Under the pieces are notes generated by a model. It searched no databases and was not told the origin of the DNA. It was given only the letters and a program-made list of their open reading frames with translations. A stretch of 64,000 nucleotides of DNA. Origin: DCFW01 sp963790715. GTDB taxonomy: Bacteria; Bacteroidota; Bacteroidia; Bacteroidales; Bacteroidaceae. Shown in pieces: positions 54,801 to 63,584 of the stretch (the stretch's first letter is position 1; every line of letters starts with the position of its first letter). Where the stretch lies: positions 248,001-312,000 of the forward strand of contig CAWBPN010000010.1 in assembly GCA_963790715.1 (NCBI GenBank), written 5' to 3'. The translations under genes were made by a program, and so were the position numbers.

Positions 54801-55438
54801 TCAATAAGAGCATCGGCATTAACTTTATCTGTTGCACCGGTAAACAATCGTTTATCCATCTTAGACATACCGGTGACAACTACTTCACCGACATTCTGTG
54901 CAGTGCTCTTCATATTAATTGTCATGCCTGAACGAGCTTTCAATTCTTGACGCTCATAACCTACGTATGAAATAACCAATGTTTTTCCTTCAGCTGCATT
55001 CAGTGCGAACTTACCGTCCATGTCGCTCATGGCGCCAGTGGAAGTACCTTTCACTAAAATTGATGCTCCAATAATCGGTTGTCCCTGTTCATCCAAAACG
55101 ATACCGCTTACAGATTTACCGGAATGCTTATAAACATCTTTTTTACGAATTGCAACAACTCCATTTTCTTCCTTGTAAGTCAAACCTCTTGAATCAAGCA
55201 CTTGTTTCAAAATCGTTTCCAGTGATTCATTTGCAGCCTTTATTGTCACCTTATCATCTTCCTGAAAAGATTGAGCATTATAAAGGAAATTTACACCGGT
55301 TTGCTTTTTCACTTCATTAAGAAATGTCTCTACAGAAACATCTTTTAAGTCAAGAGTCAATGTCTTTTTAGGCAATGCCCACAAAGATATGCTCATAGTA
55401 AAAAATAGCAATCCTAATAATAATCGCATTTTTCGCAT
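51878..55438 (-). CDS. SusC/RagA TonB-linked transporter with N-terminal STN signalling domain (PUL 2)
   Basis: A TonB-dependent transporter of 1186 residues. After the signal peptide (MRKMRLLLGLLFFTMSISLWA) comes an STN/secretin-TonB short domain (LDLKDVSVETFLNEVKKQTGVNFLYN, about 28-95), which contacts the FecR anti-sigma factor. Next are a carboxypeptidase-like domain (VSGIVLDEQGQPIIGASILVKG) and a plug (VGEVVVTGMSKMDKRLFTGA, KVRVRGATS-type motif RVRGATSIYGSSKPLWVVDGV, ILKDGSATSIYGARAMAGVIVV). The barrel ends QFTLTLRAGL. It couples import to signalling through the upstream fecR and sigma genes. Met4 is an alternative start. Confidence 0.95.
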   Translation of the reverse strand: MRKMRLLLGLLFFTMSISLWALPKKTLTLDLKDVSVETFLNEVKKQTGVNFLYNAQSFQEDDKVTIKAANESLETILKQVLDSRGLTYKEENGVVAIRKKDVYKHSGKSVSGIVLDEQGQPIIGASILVKGTSTGAMSDMDGKFALNAAEGKTLVISYVGYERQELKARSGMTINMKSTAQNVGEVVVTGMSKMDKRLFTGATDKVNADALIDGLPDISRSLEGRAAGVSVQNVSGTFGTAPKIRVRGATSIYGSSKPLWVVDGVIMEDVVNVSADDLSSGDAETLISSAIAGLNPDDIESFQILKDGSATSIYGARAMAGVIVVTTKKGKAGQNHINYTGEFTSRLIPSYSNFNILNSQDQMSIYEEMREKGWLNFSDVLNGKDYGVYGKMYDMINTYDSTTGQFELANTEEAQKEYLKNCEMRNTNWFSKLFSSNIMQTHAVSLTGGTEKSNYYVSMSAMMDPGWYKSSNVNRYTADVNATYHIFNNLSLNMISSASYRKQKAPGTLSQDVDAVTGKVKRDFDINPYSFALNSSRALDANTYYVANYAAFNELHELETNYIDINMVDTKFQAELNWKPIPELELSVLGALKYTSTSQEHKIKDDSNEAEAYRAMGSGTIRDSNTLLYTDPDDSEALPVSILPQGGIYQRTDNNMLSYNFRATANWSHTFNKEHIVNLFGGMETNKVNRNQTWFNGWGLQYSSGETPFYIYQFFKKSVEDGEDYYSVNNTNERSVAFFANGTYSYKGKYTLNSTVRYEGTNRLGKSRSARWLPTWNIAGAWNVHEENFFKAIEPTMSHLTLRASYSLTGDRGPDDVINSTEIIKAYNPYRLISSDKETGMYIQYLENKNLTYEKKHELNLGLDAGLFNNRINLTFDWYRRNNYDLIGPVNTEGVGGQVIEYANMASMKSHGEELSISTKNIKTRDFGWTTDFIFSHNKNTVTKLLAQAETMDLINGSGFAKKGYPVRSLFSIPFKGLTNKGYPTFLTENGNVTSYDIDFQSLNTNYLKYEGSTDPTVTGSFGNIFTYKGFRLNLYVTYSYGNKIRLDPKYAGYYNDLTSMTKDFRNRWEMSGDETKTNIPVILSYRQYNENSELGYGYNAYNYSDVRVAKGDFIRMKEISLGYDFPKSWLRNSHLSNLSLQLQATNLFLIYADSKLNGQDPEFFNSGGVAAPVPKQFTLTLRAGL

Positions 55439-55504
55439 AAACTTTTTTTTAATGATTAAACCAATAATTTACAATTTGACATATATATACATCTATAATC
55501 ATTA

Positions 55505-56761
55505 TTATTCCTTATTTATATATACAGTACGCCCTTTTATTCGATAAGTCAAATCGCCGACTGACTCGAATACATCCAAAAAGGCATTTACGCTTGGATA
55601 ACGTAAAACTGTTCCGGAATAATTTATATTATTCAAAGATTTATCTTCAAAAACCACATGAACGTCATACGTTCGCTCCACTATCATCATAATCTCCTTT
55701 AAAGGAGTATTCTCAAAACGATACGTGCCTGCCATCCAACTTACGTAGTCAGTAACATCGACACTCCGTTTACTTACATCTCCACTTGAAGAAACAACTG
55801 CTTGTTGCCCGGGTGTTAACATCACAGTTATATCATCTTTTGTGGTTAGTTGCACTTTACCGCGAACTAAAGTTGTGTAACATTTACCTAAATCATCATA
55901 AGCATTTATATCAAACGCTGTTCCCAACACTTTAACATCTCCGAATTTAGTTTCAACAATGAATGGATGCTCAGGATCTTTCGTCACATCGAAGTAAGCT
56001 TCGCCTTTTAACATTACAACTCTTTCTTTTCCAGTAAATGCAGTAGGATATGTAAGAGTTGATGCAGCATTCATATAAACAGTAGTTCCGTCGGGCAACT
56101 TAACCAATTTTTCCTGTCCGCGAGGAATCACATCATTATTATATTTTACCGACTGTTGTTGTTCCGTTGAATCGGCCTTTCCTACTAATTTTGAATTGGC
56201 TGTTGAAGATTGAGATAATAAAGTACCGAAGTAATTATGACGTATGTTTTTAACAACTGTCACATTTGCATTACCGGTCGGCACTTTATTTAGAGCATTA
56301 CTCAGATTTGCGGTTCTAATTAGTGAACTATGATTAGTATTATTATTAAATGTCTTGGAAGAAAGCGCCAATTGTTGCTTTGACTCGAACACGTTTGGTT
56401 GTGTCCAAAGGAATAAACCTATAACGATTGCAGCAACTGCTGCGGCCGAATACCACAATAAACGTTCTTTTGTGCGATAAACGATCACCCGTCGTTTGTT
56501 TTTCACAACATACAAAAAGTTGTTATAAGCTTTTTTACCGGAATATTTGTTGTAATGATTAAATGACTCATCTAAAACAGATTCTTTACGAAGCAAATCG
56601 AATTGCTTTCTTAATTTCGGATTCGACGCCAATAATTTCTCCGCGCGAAGCTTTTCTTCTTTTGTAGCTTCGTCTAAAATTAATTTCTTCAGCAGTAATG
56701 CATCTTCAGATATGTTATAATTCTTTTTCAAAATCTTGTTTTCTTTATTATTAATATACAT
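55505..56761 (-). CDS. FecR-family anti-sigma factor (PUL 2)
   Basis: An inner-membrane anti-sigma factor of about 418 residues from the start at 56761 (MYINNKENKIL); the frame is open to 56815. The N-terminal cytoplasmic helix-rich part (about 15-55) binds sigma. One transmembrane helix follows (LLWYSAAAVAAIVIGLFLW, about 103-121). The periplasmic FecR domain has the motifs IPRGQEKLVKLPDGTTVYMNAASTLTYP, KGEAYFDVTKDPEHPFIVET and VKVLGTAFDINAY. The last 70 residues (YRFENTPLKEIMMIVERTYDVHVVFED) are DUF4974, the STN-binding end. It pairs with the sigma factor upstream and the SusC downstream. Confidence 0.93.
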   Translation of the reverse strand: MYINNKENKILKKNYNISEDALLLKKLILDEATKEEKLRAEKLLASNPKLRKQFDLLRKESVLDESFNHYNKYSGKKAYNNFLYVVKNKRRVIVYRTKERLLWYSAAAVAAIVIGLFLWTQPNVFESKQQLALSSKTFNNNTNHSSLIRTANLSNALNKVPTGNANVTVVKNIRHNYFGTLLSQSSTANSKLVGKADSTEQQQSVKYNNDVIPRGQEKLVKLPDGTTVYMNAASTLTYPTAFTGKERVVMLKGEAYFDVTKDPEHPFIVETKFGDVKVLGTAFDINAYDDLGKCYTTLVRGKVQLTTKDDITVMLTPGQQAVVSSSGDVSKRSVDVTDYVSWMAGTYRFENTPLKEIMMIVERTYDVHVVFEDKSLNNINYSGTVLRYPSVNAFLDVFESVGDLTYRIKGRTVYINKE

Positions 56762-56988
56762 AAACGAACAAAATGGGTGACAAAAAGTTCGATTATTTTT
56801 CGAATAATGCATCAAAATGGTATTAATATATAAGATATTTTATCAGGACACCGCCTATTATTGATCATATAATACCAAAAAGATATTATATATACCCCAA
56901 TAACATGCGATACACATATATTATGCTTAATTTTAATATAAAATAATGGTTATAATTATGCAATCTGATATTTTCAGATGCATTAAGG
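56762..56988. other. AT-rich gap between sigma and fecR genes
   Basis: About 227 nt with no gene. A short hairpin (ATCTGA/TCAGAT near 56963-56979) is the only structure seen. The gap suggests that fecR may have its own promoter, but no clean box was found. Confidence 0.5.
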
Positions 56989-57564
56989 CTAAAGCATAAA
57001 AAGTAATATGGAAAATGAAGAGTATTCTAAGTGTTCGCGTAAAAATTTAAAGCTTCTTGCCCGTTGTGTTTTCACCGTATTTATACTTATATCTAATTTT
57101 TCAGCTATTTCATTCCATTCATATCCTTCAATACGAAGCAGTATAATCTTTTGTTGTTCATGCGGCAATACTTTGATATATACATATAATTGACGAAATA
57201 ATTCTTCACGAACCGTTAAAGCATAAATCTCACCACCATCTTCTTCACTTTGATTTTCCAGCAATGAATTTAGTATTGAATCATGTATCTGATGATCGCG
57301 TATATAGAGCAAGCAATTGTTGTAACATGCTCTATATAAATAATTTGTCAGCTCATTATTATTTGAAAATTCGCGATTCCCTTCATAGATGGATACAAAA
57401 AGTTCCTGAACTAAATCTTCGCCGTCGTCTTCTATTGTATTTAATAAATTTGACACATAAGTACATAAAGCAGCATAATATCTATCATATAGGTACTCAA
57501 AAGCTTTAGGATCTTTTCGATTGATCCCGGCAATTATATCAATTTCTTTTTTCTTTAAGATCAA
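56989..57564 (-). CDS. ECF RNA polymerase sigma factor (Bacteroidota FecI-like) (PUL 2)
   Basis: A 191-residue ECF sigma-70 factor. Region 2 is visible as DPKAFEYLYDRYYAALCTYVSNLL followed by GEDLVQELFVSIYEGN. Region 4 HTH is LPHEQQKIILLRIEGYEWNEIAEKLDISINTVKTQRARSFKFLREHL (about 132-180). It works with the adjacent FecR and STN-SusC as an outer-membrane-to-transcription relay. The only start that keeps region 2 intact is TTG at 57564-57562; no ATG or GTG lies upstream in frame before a stop. Confidence 0.92.
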   Translation of the reverse strand: MILKKKEIDIIAGINRKDPKAFEYLYDRYYAALCTYVSNLLNTIEDDGEDLVQELFVSIYEGNREFSNNNELTNYLYRACYNNCLLYIRDHQIHDSILNSLLENQSEEDGGEIYALTVREELFRQLYVYIKVLPHEQQKIILLRIEGYEWNEIAEKLDISINTVKTQRARSFKFLREHLEYSSFSILLFML

Positions 57565-57640
57565 ATTGTATCTGCTAACTTTAGTTAAGTCGCAAATATC
57601 GTAATAAAAATAATTAAATCCTAATTTCTTTACAAAATTA

Positions 57641-58915
57641 TTATTTTAAATCCCAGACACCTGCACTTCGTTCCAATTCTACCAATGCAGAAGCATAATT
57701 AAATAATGATTCGTAATAATTTGTTTGCACGTTATCATAGGTGCGTTGAGCATTCAATACTTCCAAGAGCGACACATCTCCCCTATTGTAGCTGTATATT
57801 TTACCTTTCAGTACTTCTTTAGACTGCGACAATAAGCCCTTTTCAAAGTGACGTACCTGCTTTGCCGCCGACTCATATTGCGGATAGGCTTTCATTATGT
57901 CATTTTGCACTTGCAGAACGGCTTGGTCGTATTGCAACGATGTCTGCTCCACTTTTTCTTTGGCGGCTATTATGTCGCCTTTATTCATCTTTGAAAACGG
58001 AAGAGGTATTGATAATCCGCCGTTCACACTGTTATACGCAGGCGCAGGAGCTATATCATTTTTTACTTCAGCATTATGCTGAACCTCCAACGATACGGTA
58101 AGGTCGATATTTCGTTCCCTTCTTGCAACCGTCAATGCTTTGTTTGCAACATCTATATTCTGCATAGCTGCCACCAAATCGGCTCTTTGTGTGATGCCCT
58201 GATGTATCAAACTGTCCAAATTGAATTCTTTGTACGGTATACGTAGCTCTGCTTCAGGCTGATATATCAATGCAGCCTTTTTTGTCCCCGTATACAGTGA
58301 TAGGTCGGTATATGCCTTATTCCTGTCGGACTCGGCTTGAAGCAAGTCGTTATACTCCATTTCGGCTTCCACTTTGCTTTGGACAGCGTCTATTTCCATT
58401 ATTGCACCTTTGGCAAAACGTATGCTGTCCGATTTTGCCAAATCGCTGATGTCATGATATGCGCTTTCCTTAATCGTGCATTCCATCTTCTCTTTCAGCG
58501 CTTCGTAAAAAGATATGGTGGCATCGGCTTGAAGGTTCCTCAAATAGTCAGCCAGCAATGACCGCGACAATTCGCTTTGACTCTTTGCCAAACCTATTGC
58601 CGCCGAACGTTTGCCGAACGTGATAGTCTGCGACAACGACACCGAACCTCCGTAACCCATCTTCTTATCCGGTTGATCGTTATTGAAGTAATTGATGCCG
58701 AATTGAGGATCGTTCCGCACCTTTGCCGATATTATTCCGGCATCGGCTATGTTTACATTCAACTTCTGAGCGGCATAATCAACATTACCGGCATACACCT
58801 TATTTATATATGACGAATAAGTTATAGGACTTATTTCTGTTTGAGAGTATCCGACCGTGCTTAATACACAACATACCGTACCGAGCAGTAAATATTTATT
58901 TATCTGAATTTTCAT
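57641..58915 (-). CDS. TolC-family outer-membrane efflux channel (CzcC/CusC-like)
   Basis: The outer-membrane component of a metal efflux system, about 424 residues from the start at 58915 (MKIQINKYLLLGTVCCVLSTV signal peptide); the frame is open to 58966. Two OEP repeats of long alpha-helices are recognisable (NVNIADAGIISAKVRNDPQFGINYFNNDQP and KALTVARRERNIDLTVSLEVQHNAE). The C-terminus GDVSLLEVLNAQRTYDNVQTNYYESLFNYASALVELER is typical of CzcC. Its start overlaps the end of the RND pump gene by 20 nt. Confidence 0.9.
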   Translation of the reverse strand: MKIQINKYLLLGTVCCVLSTVGYSQTEISPITYSSYINKVYAGNVDYAAQKLNVNIADAGIISAKVRNDPQFGINYFNNDQPDKKMGYGGSVSLSQTITFGKRSAAIGLAKSQSELSRSLLADYLRNLQADATISFYEALKEKMECTIKESAYHDISDLAKSDSIRFAKGAIMEIDAVQSKVEAEMEYNDLLQAESDRNKAYTDLSLYTGTKKAALIYQPEAELRIPYKEFNLDSLIHQGITQRADLVAAMQNIDVANKALTVARRERNIDLTVSLEVQHNAEVKNDIAPAPAYNSVNGGLSIPLPFSKMNKGDIIAAKEKVEQTSLQYDQAVLQVQNDIMKAYPQYESAAKQVRHFEKGLLSQSKEVLKGKIYSYNRGDVSLLEVLNAQRTYDNVQTNYYESLFNYASALVELERSAGVWDLK

Positions 58916-61900
58916 CACTTGTTTCCTGAAATTTTTCTTTATCTTTTCCCAATTCAATCTTTTCATGCCTGCTCTCCATCATGTAGTAAAGTGCAGGCAG
59001 CATATAGAGGGTTATGACTGTTGAAAACAGCAATCCATACACAATAACCGTTGCCAGAGGACGTTGCACGTCCGAGCCGATTCCGGTTGTTATTGAAGCA
59101 GGGAATAAACCGAGTACAGCCACCGTGGCAGTCATGATAATAGGACGGAAACGATGCTGGCTTCCTTCAGATACGGCTTCATAAAGCGTCTTACCATTCT
59201 TCCTCATATTATTGATATGCGACACCATTATCACACCATTTTGAATAGCCACACCTATCAACGCGATGAATCCTACGGCTGAAGACACATTGAACGTCAT
59301 ACCTCTAAGATTAAGAGCAAGCATACCACCGAACAATGCCAACGGGATAACACTCATCTGCAAAAGTGCCTGGCGGAACTTGCCGAAAGCTGCAAATAGC
59401 AGCAACAACATTATACCCAACGTCAACGGTATCACCACAGCCAATTTGGCATAAGCCCTCTGCTGGTTCTGGAATTGTCCGCCCCATTGCAAATGTATCT
59501 TCTCATGGTTGTAATTTACATTACGGTTAATTTTACTATTTGCCTCTTGCAAGAATGACGTCAAATCATTACCACGAAGATTAACCCTTATTGTCAAATG
59601 TCGTTTATTCATTTCGCGGGTTATGCTGCTGGCACCTGTCGTTTGCTTTATTGTTGCCACTTGTGATAAAGGTATCTTCACTCCGGTATCAGTCGTCAAC
59701 ATCAAGTTACCTATCTTTTCAGGTGTGTTCCTGCTATCTTCATCATATTTGCACGTCACGTCATAAGACTTGCTTCCCACGAACACTTCCGATATAGGTG
59801 CTCCGCCTATTGCAGTCTCTATCACATCGGCCACATCCGACACATTCAACCCGTACATTGCTATTTTATCCCTATCTGCAACAATCTGCAACTGAGGTAG
59901 CGGAGGCTCTTCGTCAATAGTTACATCCTGTGCGCCTTTTACGGTTTCCAGAGTCTTATCTATTTGTTCACCCACATGCCGTATTTCATCCAAATCATCA
60001 CCGTATATCTTTAGTGCCAAGTCGCTATGTGCTCCGGCCACCTGGTCCATAACCATATCCAATATCGGTTGAGAGAATCCGATGGTATATCCGGGCATTC
60101 TTTTTATCACATTTGACATACTGTCAATAAGTTGCGTCTTGTTCATTCCGTTTTTCCATGTGTTATACGGGTTCAACCCTATACAACCTTCCACATGTGA
60201 AAGTGAGAACGGATCAGTACCTTCATCATCACGTCCCAATTGCGTCATAACGTACGACACCTCGTTGAATTTCTTTATTTCTTTTCTGAAATCGGCAGCC
60301 ATTTGTTTCGACTTCTCCATAGATATTCCCGGAGGCAACTGCATCTGTACCCATATCGAACCTTCGTCAAGTTGGGGAAGGAAATCTTTGCCAACCATGT
60401 AACTCAGCACAATTGCCAAAGCAAGAATAACGGTCAAAGGCACCCATACTATCTTCGGATGATTCAATATCTTCACTATCTGTTTGTGATAGCCTTCTGC
60501 CATTTTCTCAAACCATTTATTCTTACGGATGTTGTACGGTTTCTGATATACCATATATGATAATCCCGGTGTCAACAAAAATGACACGCACATCGCACCA
60601 AGCAATGCATACCCCACCGTATATGCCATTGGCGTAAACAGTTTCTTTTCTATATGCTCAAATGTGAACAACGGCAAATAAGCAGTAATAATTATCAACG
60701 TTGAAAACAATATCGGACGTGCTACTTCAAATACACGCTTGAGAGTGGATTTTTCTTCCAACGGCTCAAGCGGATGCCTTTCCCTTTTCTTTAATATTGT
60801 CTCCATCATCACTATCGAACCGTCCACCAGTATTCCAAAGTCTATCGCACCAAGCGAAAGCAGATTGGCAGGTATCCCTGTGAGATGCATTAATATGAAT
60901 GAGATCAGCAATGAAAGCGGAATGGTCAAAGCCACTATCGCCGCTCCCTTCCAGTTATGCAGAAAAACTATCAGTACCAGCAAGACCAATATCATTCCCT
61001 CAAACAAAGTATGTGCAACAGTGTGTAACGTGGTATTAACCAATTGCGTACGGTCAAGGAAAGGATGAATGGTAACTCCCTGAGGAAGAGTTCCGTGATT
61101 CAATTCCTCAACAGCCTGATGCACACCTTCAAGCACCTTCGAAGGATTTTGGAAACGCAGCATCTGTACAGTTCCTTCAACTCCATCCTGTATATCCACC
61201 GTTCTGTCCCAAAAACCGTAAACGCCTTTGCGCTCCAAATTGCCATACTTTAACGTACCTATATCTTTCAAATATATAGGCACACCGTTTTTGGAACTTA
61301 TCACTATTCTCCCCAAATCGTCGAGATTCTTTATCAAGCCTATACCGCGAATAACATAACTCAAGTCTCCCTGTTGAAGCATGCTGCCACCGGCACTTAC
61401 GTTATTTTTTTCGATCTTATCCTTAATGTCGGACAGAGCTATATCATATTGCTCCATCTTATGAGGGTCAAGTTCTATCTGATATTGCGTGGTGATACCG
61501 CCAAAGTTGCTCACGTCGGCCACACCAACCACTTGCTTAAGCCTTGGAATGATTACCCATTTGTTTAAGTCCGTCAACTCACGCAAGTCGTGATTCTTGC
61601 TCACCAACACATAACGGTAAATCTCACCGATAGGAGACGTCAACGGTTCAAGTTCGGGTGAAGCATTATACGGAAGATCCAAATCAGAAAGCCTTTCCTG
61701 TACCCTTTGGCGTGCCCAGTAGTCGTCCACGCCATCTTGAAACACCAATATTGTAGATGATATGCCGAAAGAACTGTGACTACGCATAACCGTTGTTCCG
61801 GGAAGCCCATTCAGAGCACGTTCTATAGGTATCGTTATCTGCTGTTCTATCTCTTCAGCAGCCAATCCGGGTACTTGAGTAGAGACTTCCACCGTTACAT

Positions 61901-62027
61901 CGGCTATATCCGGATAAGCATCTATGGCTAATTGCTTCCAAGAATAATATCCGATGACGGCTACAAAACAAAAGACCACTATCATCAATCCGCGCCGCTG
62001 AAATGCTAATTCTAATATTTTTTTCAT
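58896..62027 (-). CDS. Heavy-metal RND efflux pump, CzcA/CusA family
   Basis: The inner-membrane proton-driven pump, 1043 residues, 12 transmembrane helices with two large periplasmic loops. The HME-type signature in helix 4 is complete: GAIDFGILVDGSIVMMETIL, with the Asp, Asp and Glu of the proton relay (about residues 392-408). The N-terminus (LELAFQRRGLMIVVFCFVAVIGYYSW, AYPDIADVTVEV) and the C-terminal GFIALIGVAIQNGVIMV and FRPIIMTATVAVLGLFP blocks are typical. Metal specificity (Cu/Ag, Zn/Co/Cd, Ni) is not decidable by eye. It is the middle gene of a czcB-czcA-czcC order. Confidence 0.95.
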   Translation of the reverse strand: MKKILELAFQRRGLMIVVFCFVAVIGYYSWKQLAIDAYPDIADVTVEVSTQVPGLAAEEIEQQITIPIERALNGLPGTTVMRSHSSFGISSTILVFQDGVDDYWARQRVQERLSDLDLPYNASPELEPLTSPIGEIYRYVLVSKNHDLRELTDLNKWVIIPRLKQVVGVADVSNFGGITTQYQIELDPHKMEQYDIALSDIKDKIEKNNVSAGGSMLQQGDLSYVIRGIGLIKNLDDLGRIVISSKNGVPIYLKDIGTLKYGNLERKGVYGFWDRTVDIQDGVEGTVQMLRFQNPSKVLEGVHQAVEELNHGTLPQGVTIHPFLDRTQLVNTTLHTVAHTLFEGMILVLLVLIVFLHNWKGAAIVALTIPLSLLISFILMHLTGIPANLLSLGAIDFGILVDGSIVMMETILKKRERHPLEPLEEKSTLKRVFEVARPILFSTLIIITAYLPLFTFEHIEKKLFTPMAYTVGYALLGAMCVSFLLTPGLSYMVYQKPYNIRKNKWFEKMAEGYHKQIVKILNHPKIVWVPLTVILALAIVLSYMVGKDFLPQLDEGSIWVQMQLPPGISMEKSKQMAADFRKEIKKFNEVSYVMTQLGRDDEGTDPFSLSHVEGCIGLNPYNTWKNGMNKTQLIDSMSNVIKRMPGYTIGFSQPILDMVMDQVAGAHSDLALKIYGDDLDEIRHVGEQIDKTLETVKGAQDVTIDEEPPLPQLQIVADRDKIAMYGLNVSDVADVIETAIGGAPISEVFVGSKSYDVTCKYDEDSRNTPEKIGNLMLTTDTGVKIPLSQVATIKQTTGASSITREMNKRHLTIRVNLRGNDLTSFLQEANSKINRNVNYNHEKIHLQWGGQFQNQQRAYAKLAVVIPLTLGIMLLLLFAAFGKFRQALLQMSVIPLALFGGMLALNLRGMTFNVSSAVGFIALIGVAIQNGVIMVSHINNMRKNGKTLYEAVSEGSQHRFRPIIMTATVAVLGLFPASITTGIGSDVQRPLATVIVYGLLFSTVITLYMLPALYYMMESRHEKIELGKDKEKFQETSDENSDK

Positions 62028-62032
62028 ATCGG

Positions 62033-63136
62033 TCAGAGAATATTATTTAAATAAAAAGCGCCCTCGGTTATAATCTCGTCATTCGGATTCAAGCCAGAAA
62101 GTACAACAGCTTGATTATTCGGAGCTGCTGTGGTGGTAACCTCACGCTTAACATATTTGTTATTGCCAACCTTTACAAACACGTACTGAGAATTCTCTTC
62201 CTGTAATACTGCCGATGAAGGAATCATTATCTTCTTCACAGCCTTATCCGACAATTTTACATACCCGTACATTCCTGGTTTCATCAGCCGAGCTTTATTG
62301 TTGCACTCTATTATCACTTCAACCGAATGCGTATCCTCGTCCATCATCTGGCCGATATGGTATATCTTTCCTCTTATTTCCTTATCGGGCATGGATATTA
62401 GCGATATTCCAACAGTAGAAAGATTACGGATTAAATTTATATCCTTTTCTTTCACGTGCGCCACCATCCAAACCTCATCCAGGTTTGCTACGGTAGCCAC
62501 CGGGTCGGCATCATCTTTAAGATATTGTCCTGTCACTATCGTACTTTTCACAATTTCGCCGGTTATCGGAGAACGCACAACAAGCGGCCGTCCCAACGAC
62601 ATTTGCCGTGGTGACATGTGGTATACCGACAAAGCAGCTTTTGCATTTTCCAATTCTTTTTTCTTAACGCCATAATCCAGTGCGGCATCTTCCTCTTCCT
62701 TTTTTGCACCAACTTTGTTGCGCACCAAATCCTTTTCACGCCGCAATGTTACGTATGCAGCACGCATTTGCTCCTGTGCCTGACAATACTCTTTCACAGA
62801 TTCAAAAAATGCAGCCGAACTTATTTCGAATATCGGGCTCCCTGCCCTCACCTTTTGTCCCAGACGAACAAATGACTTCACGATACGTCCGGAAAACGGA
62901 GATGCCACTTGTGCATATTTGGTAGGTATTGCTTCCACCTCTCCCGAGGCTGTAAACAACGGATTGTAATCATGAAACATTGCTTGCGAAGTTTTGATCT
63001 TACTTGTTAAAGGAGATTTTGCCGACACAGTTATCGTATCTCCGCGTACAGTATAATCCTGAATATCTTTAGACCCTTTTACTCCCTTGCATGAAGAAAG
63101 TACTGCTATAACTAAAAGGAAATAATATCTTTTCAT
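62033..63136 (-). CDS. RND periplasmic adaptor lipoprotein (CzcB/CusB-like)
   Basis: The membrane-fusion subunit linking pump and channel, 367 residues. It is a lipoprotein (MKRYYFLLVIAVLSSC, lipobox VLSSC at Cys16). Barrel-sandwich halves FSGRIVKSFVRLGQKVRAGSPIFEIS and VRSPITGEIVKSTIVTGQYLKDDADPVATVANLDEVWMVAHV flank a coiled-coil hairpin (EQMRAAYVTLRREKDLVRNK). The beta-barrel and membrane-proximal domains follow (PSSAVLQEENSQYVFVKVGNNKYVKR). It starts the operon and is 5 nt from the pump gene. Confidence 0.93.
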   Translation of the reverse strand: MKRYYFLLVIAVLSSCKGVKGSKDIQDYTVRGDTITVSAKSPLTSKIKTSQAMFHDYNPLFTASGEVEAIPTKYAQVASPFSGRIVKSFVRLGQKVRAGSPIFEISSAAFFESVKEYCQAQEQMRAAYVTLRREKDLVRNKVGAKKEEEDAALDYGVKKKELENAKAALSVYHMSPRQMSLGRPLVVRSPITGEIVKSTIVTGQYLKDDADPVATVANLDEVWMVAHVKEKDINLIRNLSTVGISLISMPDKEIRGKIYHIGQMMDEDTHSVEVIIECNNKARLMKPGMYGYVKLSDKAVKKIMIPSSAVLQEENSQYVFVKVGNNKYVKREVTTTAAPNNQAVVLSGLNPNDEIITEGAFYLNNIL

Positions 63137-63181
63137 CGTTTTATCTATTTCATTTTTACATCATAATTTTTTCTTTCATCG

Positions 63182-63189
63182 CAAAAATA
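63182..63189 (-). promoter_or_regulatory. Candidate -7 box for the metal efflux operon
   Basis: TATTTTTG on the minus strand matches TAnnTTTG, 45 nt before the adaptor start. No TTTG lies 19-21 nt upstream, so an activator may be needed. Confidence 0.4.
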
Positions 63190-63465
63190 GATATTATAAT
63201 CAAATTGATTTTTCTTTTTATATTAAGAAAAGATTAAAATCAGCAATATACTCACAAATGAGTATCAATAAAAATATACAGTACACAGAAAAATAATTTT
63301 GAAAATACTTGTTTATTCAATTGCATTTTTTTATGTTTGCAACAGAAATAACTGTATTAATAGATGTTACAACTATATATGCCAAGGACGTATTAATTAT
63401 TAATACGTTATTTCTAATGTATGTTGAGCCATCGCCATATTCTGTAAAAAAGAGATTTACAGAAA

Positions 63466-63561
63466 ACGATTAAAAAACGATACGGTTAATAAATAATAAC
63501 CGTGCAATTAAAATTCAGGCAAATAACAATTATTATTTGCCGTATACGATTAATAAACGAT
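63466..63561 (+). repeat. Paired direct repeats enclosing two hairpins, leader of the small gene
   Basis: ACGATTAAAAAACGAT (63466-63481) and ACGATTAATAAACGAT (63546-63561) match at 15 of 16 positions, 80 nt apart. Between them are ACGGTTA/TAACCGT (near 63482-63503) and a perfect GGCAAATAA/TTATTTGCC hairpin (63518-63526, 63533-63541). The second copy ends 23 nt before the small gene. Confidence 0.75.
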
Positions 63562-63584
63562 TCTGACATTTATCTTATTAAGTC

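Larger units (their letters stand above)
63137..63584. other. Divergent intergenic region with hairpins and direct repeats
   Basis: No gene. The left part holds the efflux operon promoter. The right part (63466-63561) holds a 16-nt direct repeat pair and two hairpins listed separately. Confidence 0.7.
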
